This document shows, piece after piece, positions 60,180 through 64,000 of a stretch of 64,000 bases of DNA; position 1 is the first letter of the stretch, and every line of letters starts with the position of its first letter. Origin of the DNA: 20CM-2-55-15 sp963738025 (GTDB taxonomy: Bacteria > Acidobacteriota > Terriglobia > 20CM-2-55-15); the NCBI GenBank assembly GCA_963738025.1, contig CAVTWA010000014.1, forward strand, positions 1-64,000, in the 5' to 3' direction. The position numbers and the translations under genes are program-made. A model generated the notes under the pieces. It was not told the DNA's origin. It saw only the letters and a list, made by a program, of their open reading frames with translations, and did no database searches.

Positions 60180-60891
60180 ATGACGGCCAAGTACAATCGT
60201 GTCCTGTTGAAACTGAGTGGCGAAGCCCTGATGGGCGATCAGGGCTTCGGTATCGATCCCGACGTGGTTTCTCGCATTGCCTCCGAAATCAAGGATATCC
60301 ACGACTTGGGCGTGCAGGTCGCGATTGTGATTGGCGGCGGAAACATATTTCGGGGAATCGAAGCCAGTGCTGAAGGCTTTGACCGCGTTACGGCCGACCA
60401 TATGGGTATGCTCGCCACGGTTATCAACGCGCTGGCCATTCAGGACGCTCTCGAAAAAATGGACGTTTACACCCGCGTGCTCATCCGCCATCGAGATGCG
60501 CCAGGTGGCCGAGATGTACATCCGCCGCCGTGCCATCCGCCATCTGGAGAAGCGACGGGTCGTGATTTTCGCGGCCGGCACGGGCAACCCTTACTTTTCG
60601 ACGGACACGACTGCCGCTCTCCGCGCCATGGAGATCAGGGCCGAAGTCATTCTCAAAGCCACGAAAGTTGATGGGATTTACGATGCCGATCCGGTAAAAG
60701 TGGCAGATGCGAAGCTGTATACGGAGATTGCGTACATGGATGTTCTCACGCAGGGGCTCGGAGTAATGGATACGACCGCCATCTCTCTGTGCATGGATAA
60801 TAAAGTGCCCATCATCGTTTTTAATATCAAGACCAGAGGTAATATTCGGCGGGTCATTGAAGGAGAAAAGATCGGATCATTGGTTTACTAA
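60180..60891 (+). CDS. pyrH: Uridylate kinase (frameshifted)
   Basis: The UMP kinase starts at 60180 (MTAKYNRVLLKLSGEALMGD), with AIVIGGGNIFRG and DHMGMLATVINALAIQDALE. After RVL one extra base near 60483 moves the rest to another frame: AIEMRQVAE, IFAAGTGNPYFSTDTTAALR, then ATKVDGIYDADP to the stop at 60891. Combined length is about 237 residues, normal for the family. It lies in the classic rpsB-tsf-pyrH-frr order and is essential. Confidence 0.93.
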
Positions 60892-60902
60892 GAGGATTTC
60901 CC

Positions 60903-61463
60903 ATGGCCATCAAAGAAGAAATTGCGCAGATTCGCAAACGAATGGAAAAAGCCATCGACGATATTCGCAAGGAACTGGCCAGCATCCGAACCGGCCGGGC
61001 CTCCATCTCGATTCTGGATAATATTCAAGTCGAGTACTATGGCGTTCCCACCCCCATTAGTCAGGTTGCACAACTCGGGACGCCTGAGCCTACTCTAGTC
61101 ACCGTGCAACCCTATGACGCGTCGCTCGTCGGCCCGATCGATAAAGCCATTCGCGCTTCGGATCTCGGCCTGAATCCGTCCAACGACGGCCGCATGATCC
61201 GCGTTCCAATTCCACCTCTCACCGAAGAACGGCGCAAGCAATACGCCAAGCATGTCCATACTGTTCTGGAAAATCACCGCACTGCCGTTCGCAATATCCG
61301 CAGGGATGGGAATGAGCGACTAAAGAAGATGCTCAAAGACAAAGCCATCTCCGAGGACGACGAAAAGGACGGCCTGGCCGAAATCCAGAAACTCACCGAC
61401 GACTACATCCATAAGCTCGAGGACGTCGCGAAGAAAAAAGAACAGGAGATCCTGACGGTCTAA
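60903..61463 (+). CDS. frr: Ribosome recycling factor
   Basis: An intact 186-residue protein with the full RRF pattern: IRTGRASISILDNIQVEYYG, TPISQVAQLGTPEPTLVTVQ and the C-terminal RNIRRDGNERLKKMLKD with the arginines that contact the ribosome. It splits post-termination ribosomes with EF-G. It follows pyrH by 11 nt. The stop codon ends exactly at the first base of a family B palindrome. Confidence 0.97.
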   Translation: MAIKEEIAQIRKRMEKAIDDIRKELASIRTGRASISILDNIQVEYYGVPTPISQVAQLGTPEPTLVTVQPYDASLVGPIDKAIRASDLGLNPSNDGRMIRVPIPPLTEERRKQYAKHVHTVLENHRTAVRNIRRDGNERLKKMLKDKAISEDDEKDGLAEIQKLTDDYIHKLEDVAKKKEQEILTV

Positions 61464-61557
61464 CAAAATGACTGATGACTATTGAGCATTGAGAATTGAC
61501 CATTTCTCCCGGGTGCTTTGTCAATTCTCAATGGTCAATAGTCATTAGTCATTTTGT
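61463..61557. repeat. Palindromic repeat family B, copy 2
   Basis: An inverted repeat with 38-nt arms (36 of 38 paired; 61463-61500 and 61520-61557) around a 19-nt loop. It begins at the last base of the frr stop codon. The arms share AATGACTAATGACTATTGAC with copy 1 at 34243, and the loops share CATTTCT and TGCTTT. The two mismatches are both on the left arm, in contrast to the perfect copy 1. Confidence 0.92.
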
Positions 61558-61895
61558 CATTTTGCCGAGTCGTAATGGGTGCCGTTGCCCGAGGAACCGG
61601 CGAACAGTTGCTTACCATTGGACAGCGTGACATCGCGGCCGTTGAGACGTTTGGCGCCATCCTTCGCCTGGTAACCCACCACGACAACATCCATACCCGC
61701 CGGGACGGATTGTTTCGTCCATCCGCGTTTGATCAGCGAACTCGGCGGCCCGAGTTCAACCATCCAACGTGTCAAAGAACCATCGGCCTCCTTCACATCG
61801 ATATGAAGCCACGCATGCGGATTGATCCATTCCATTTTTGCGGTCGTGCCTTTGAGTAGGAGCGGGCTATGAAGGTTCTGACGCTCCGGCGCTAA
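61557..61895 (-). pseudogene. 5'-truncated DUF6152-like protein remnant
   Basis: The readable part LLLKGTTAKMEWINPHAWLHIDVKEADG is the core of DUF6152-type periplasmic proteins (usual form LKGTxTKMEWINPHxW). Normal members have a signal peptide and a HxFAAEF-like segment in front; here only about 20 codons precede the core, beginning just after a stop at 61896. No suitable start is seen except the internal ATG at 61835. It is probably a truncated, nonfunctional copy. Its 3' end abuts a family B palindrome. Confidence 0.6.
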
Positions 61896-62266
61896 TCACT
61901 TCCAGGCCGGAACGGCTGACCTTTTCTGGCAAGCTTCTCTTCGAGCCGAGCGGTGCAATCACAATTGTCGCACGCCCAGGACTCAGTTCCCTTCAGGTCA
62001 CGGCAGCGGCTACGCGCATGTGCGTCCTGGACTTTCAGCAAATCGAAATACCTCTCCCAATACGGACGCTCCTCCGCTAATGGCGTGGAACAATAGCAAA
62101 CTTCAACCCATTGGACGCTACCGCTCTCGAGTTGCCGGGCCGCTTCCATATTCCGCAGGTATTCGTCTCCGGCAACCGATCCTCTCCCGAGGGTTCCTTC
62201 CTGGATGGATCGATCCAACGCTTCTTCTTTACCCGGCTTGATCCTGGCTGTAACGAGATACCGCAC
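61892..62266 (-). CDS. Conserved hypothetical protein
   Basis: A 124-residue soluble protein with an N-terminal beta-alpha start (RYLVTARIKPGKEEALDRSI), the phrase GRGSVAGDEYLRNMEAARQL and a cysteine-rich end with CYCSTPLAEERPYWERYF and WACDNCDC. The paired cysteines suggest metal binding or redox chemistry. I recognise the pattern as a recurring uncharacterised family but know no function. The start is a GTG at 62266, and the divergent Clp-N gene begins 35 nt away. Confidence 0.65.
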   Translation of the reverse strand: MRYLVTARIKPGKEEALDRSIQEGTLGRGSVAGDEYLRNMEAARQLESGSVQWVEVCYCSTPLAEERPYWERYFDLLKVQDAHARSRCRDLKGTESWACDNCDCTARLEEKLARKGQPFRPGSD

Positions 62267-62301
62267 GTATAAATTGTACTCTCAGACCGAAAAAGCAGAA
62301 G

Positions 62302-63057
62302 ATGGACCGCATGTTCGAACGATTCACGGAACGCGCACGCCGCGTGTTTTTCTTTGCACGCTACGAAGCCAGCCAGTTCGGCAGCCCGAGCATTGAGCCG
62401 GAGCACATGCTGTTAGGTGTGTTGCGGGAGGACAGGAACGCGGTCCGCCGATTCCTTGGCCCCACGGCACCCGCAGAAGATATTCGCAATGAAATCGCAA
62501 CCCAGCTCGTCGTCAAGGAGAAGGTTTCCACGTCGATTGACCTTCCACTGACGTCGGTCTGTAAGCGGATTGTTGCTCATGCAGCTGAAGAAGCGGAGAA
62601 ACTCGGACACAAACTTATCGGTACTGATCATCTGCTGCTTGGAATCTTAGGGGAACAAGAGACTCTGGCGGCAAAGGTGTTGGAGAAACGCGGTTTGAAG
62701 TTAGATACCGCCCGAGAGGAGATTACGCGAAACCCGGTGCCGGAAGAAACATCACCATCCGGGTCATTTCCATCCGGAGATGACTTTCCTGGATTGTTTT
62801 CGCGCCTGCGCAATCCAGCTCTGCCACAGGCAGGAGTTGTTTCCGGCGAAGAAACAGCGAAACGAGTAGCCGAAGCCATCTGGAGTTCGCTATACGGTGA
62901 AGAGACGGTCGTTCGTCAGAAACCGATTCATGCCGAATTGAGGTTCAATGTCTGGATTGTGACCGGCTCCGCGACCGCTGAAACGGCATTGTTTGCCTTT
63001 ATTCTCCAAGCCGATGGGAGAGTCGTTTCGGTTGGCCTGGGTTGGCCAAAACCGTAG
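62302..63057 (+). CDS. Clp N-domain protein with NTF2-like C-terminal domain
   Basis: The 251-residue protein has two Clp-repeat segments: residues 4-75 (MFERFTERARRVFFFARYEA; SPSIEPEHMLLGVLRED) and 78-145 (KRIVAHAAEEAEKLGHKLIG; DHLLLGILGEQ), which form one ClpA/ClpC N-domain. There is no AAA ATPase. After a Ser/Pro-rich linker, residues about 180-251 match the NTF2-fold immunity family (AKRVAEAIWSSLYGEE; FNVWIVTG). It could be a substrate adaptor for ClpC or a sensor; no function is proven. A closer ATG at 62311 is possible. Confidence 0.82.
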   Translation: MDRMFERFTERARRVFFFARYEASQFGSPSIEPEHMLLGVLREDRNAVRRFLGPTAPAEDIRNEIATQLVVKEKVSTSIDLPLTSVCKRIVAHAAEEAEKLGHKLIGTDHLLLGILGEQETLAAKVLEKRGLKLDTAREEITRNPVPEETSPSGSFPSGDDFPGLFSRLRNPALPQAGVVSGEETAKRVAEAIWSSLYGEETVVRQKPIHAELRFNVWIVTGSATAETALFAFILQADGRVVSVGLGWPKP

Positions 63058-63071
63058 CCGGTGGATCATGG

Positions 63072-64000
63072 CTACACTTTCCATCTCCGGTTACCCCCTG
63101 GTTGCGAGCCAGCCAGCCGCATGTTGGGATCGGCATTCGTATCGATATCGGCAATCTCGCCACGCAGCAATTTCGCCGTGCCCGCTGCGGCGATCATCGC
63201 GGCATTGTCGGTGGTCAAAATCGGCTTCGGATAATAGAACTTTAAACCGGCCTCCGCACTTCGCTCAGTGAATGCCTCACGTAACCTGCTGTTCGCCGCA
63301 ACGCCTCCCGACAGCAGGATGGCGCGCGGGTGCAGACGCTGGGCAGCTTTCAGTGTGGTGGACCACAGCATATTGACCACTGCTTCCTGGAAGCTGGCAC
63401 ACAGATCCAGACGTGCCGGATCTTCCTTCAATGCTTCGTTTTCCTTCACCATCCGAAGAACGGCCGTTTTGATGCCGCTGAAACTGAAATCGAGCGCATG
63501 ATCCGAAATCTTCGGAATCGAAAAGCGAAATGCCGTCCGATCCCCCAGTTTGGCGAGACGATCGATAATCGGTCCGCCGGGATATGAAAGTCCGAGCAGC
63601 TTGGCCACTTTGTCATAGGCTTCGCCCGCAGCATCATCGCGCGTTTTACCGACGAGAGTGTATTTCAGGTGACGGAAATCGCCCGACTCGGATTCCACCC
63701 AGAATAGATTCGTGTGCCCGCCGGAAACCACCAGTGCCAGCGCCGGAAATTCGATGTCGCGATGTTCAAACGAGACCGAGTAAATGTGGCCTTCGATGTG
63801 ATTAACCGACGCAAGCGGCTTCTGTGTCGAGAACGATAGAGCCTTGGCATAGGTGAGCCCAACCAGAAGAGAACCGATCAGGCCGGGGCCGGACGTTGCG
63901 GCTATACCATCGATCTCGGCCAGAGTCAGCCCGGCATCGCTGAGGGCCTGATCCACGATTGGTCTGATTTTAAGAAGATGTTCCCGCGACGCTAACTCCG
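63072..64000 (-). CDS. tsaD: tRNA threonylcarbamoyltransferase TsaD (5' end outside window)
   Basis: The gene runs off the right edge; 309 codons are visible. Present are ELASREHL, the ATSGPGLIGSLLVGLTYAK segment, the metal-binding NHIEGHIYS, LVVSGGHTNL, GEAYDKVAKLLGL, LLSGGVAANSRLR and TTDNAAMIAAAG. These define TsaD, which with TsaB, TsaC and TsaE makes N6-threonylcarbamoyladenosine on tRNAs reading ANN codons. The missing part is the first roughly 30-40 residues including the ASNK family motif. Confidence 0.96.
   Translation of the reverse strand, partial: ELASREHLLKIRPIVDQALSDAGLTLAEIDGIAATSGPGLIGSLLVGLTYAKALSFSTQKPLASVNHIEGHIYSVSFEHRDIEFPALALVVSGGHTNLFWVESESGDFRHLKYTLVGKTRDDAAGEAYDKVAKLLGLSYPGGPIIDRLAKLGDRTAFRFSIPKISDHALDFSFSGIKTAVLRMVKENEALKEDPARLDLCASFQEAVVNMLWSTTLKAAQRLHPRAILLSGGVAANSRLREAFTERSAEAGLKFYYPKPILTTDNAAMIAAAGTAKLLRGEIADIDTNADPNMRLAGSQPGGNRRWKV

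Overview
The window looks like a bacterial chromosome segment from the Acidobacteriota. The best lineage clue is a secreted VWA protein of the 'acidobacterial VWFA-related' type (32516-33412). Supporting signs are a Gram-negative envelope (lpxB, lgt, TolC-type outer membrane factor), GC-rich coding sequence, and lineage-typical small families such as TIGR03067-like and DUF6152-like proteins. The lineage call is an inference; no rRNA gene is present. I saw no tRNA, CRISPR array, transposase or phage gene.

Layout. 1-7 kb: a DoxX-like membrane protein, a PP-loop ATPase, and a tight TetR-TolC-HlyD-MFS efflux operon. 7-31 kb: one uninterrupted minus-strand run of 26 genes, nearly all joined by 4-nt overlaps. 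It reads cysK, aroDE, thrB, asd, hisZGDCBHAF(IE), trpE-G fusion, trpDCFBA, chorismate mutase, DAHP synthase, tyrA, a two-subunit CoA-transferase, a small unknown gene, ugd and galE. It carries the complete tryptophan branch and the histidine pathway except the phosphatase step. 31-38 kb: mostly single genes (LysM protein, VWA protein, alkB, a PQQ dehydrogenase with a lanthanide-type signature, a duplicated TIGR03067-like protein, a beta-barrel protein), separated by long perfect palindromes and one hairpin-rich 500-bp gap. 38-44 kb: lgt/AMMECR1/pgsA, two nucleotide-sugar genes, and an ECF sigma/anti-sigma pair. 44-57 kb: a KaiC-like ATPase coupled to a hybrid histidine kinase, lpxB with two M16 peptidases, a UshA-like nucleotidase, and a murein set (murA, nagA, murQ) with a TPR/aspartyl-protease protein. 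57-64 kb: rplM-rpsI, then rpsB-tsf-pyrH-frr, small accessory genes, and the truncated tsaD at the right edge.

Two features cut across the window. First, two families of long intergenic palindromes: family A with four copies (arms 30-45 bp) and family B with two copies (arms 38-51 bp). Second, nine single-base indels that break scoA, trpF, trpC, hisA, rpsB, tsf (three times) and pyrH, eight of them insertions. Because most of these genes are essential or complete a pathway, sequencing or assembly error is the likeliest cause. Each broken gene is annotated as one composite gene with the break point stated.
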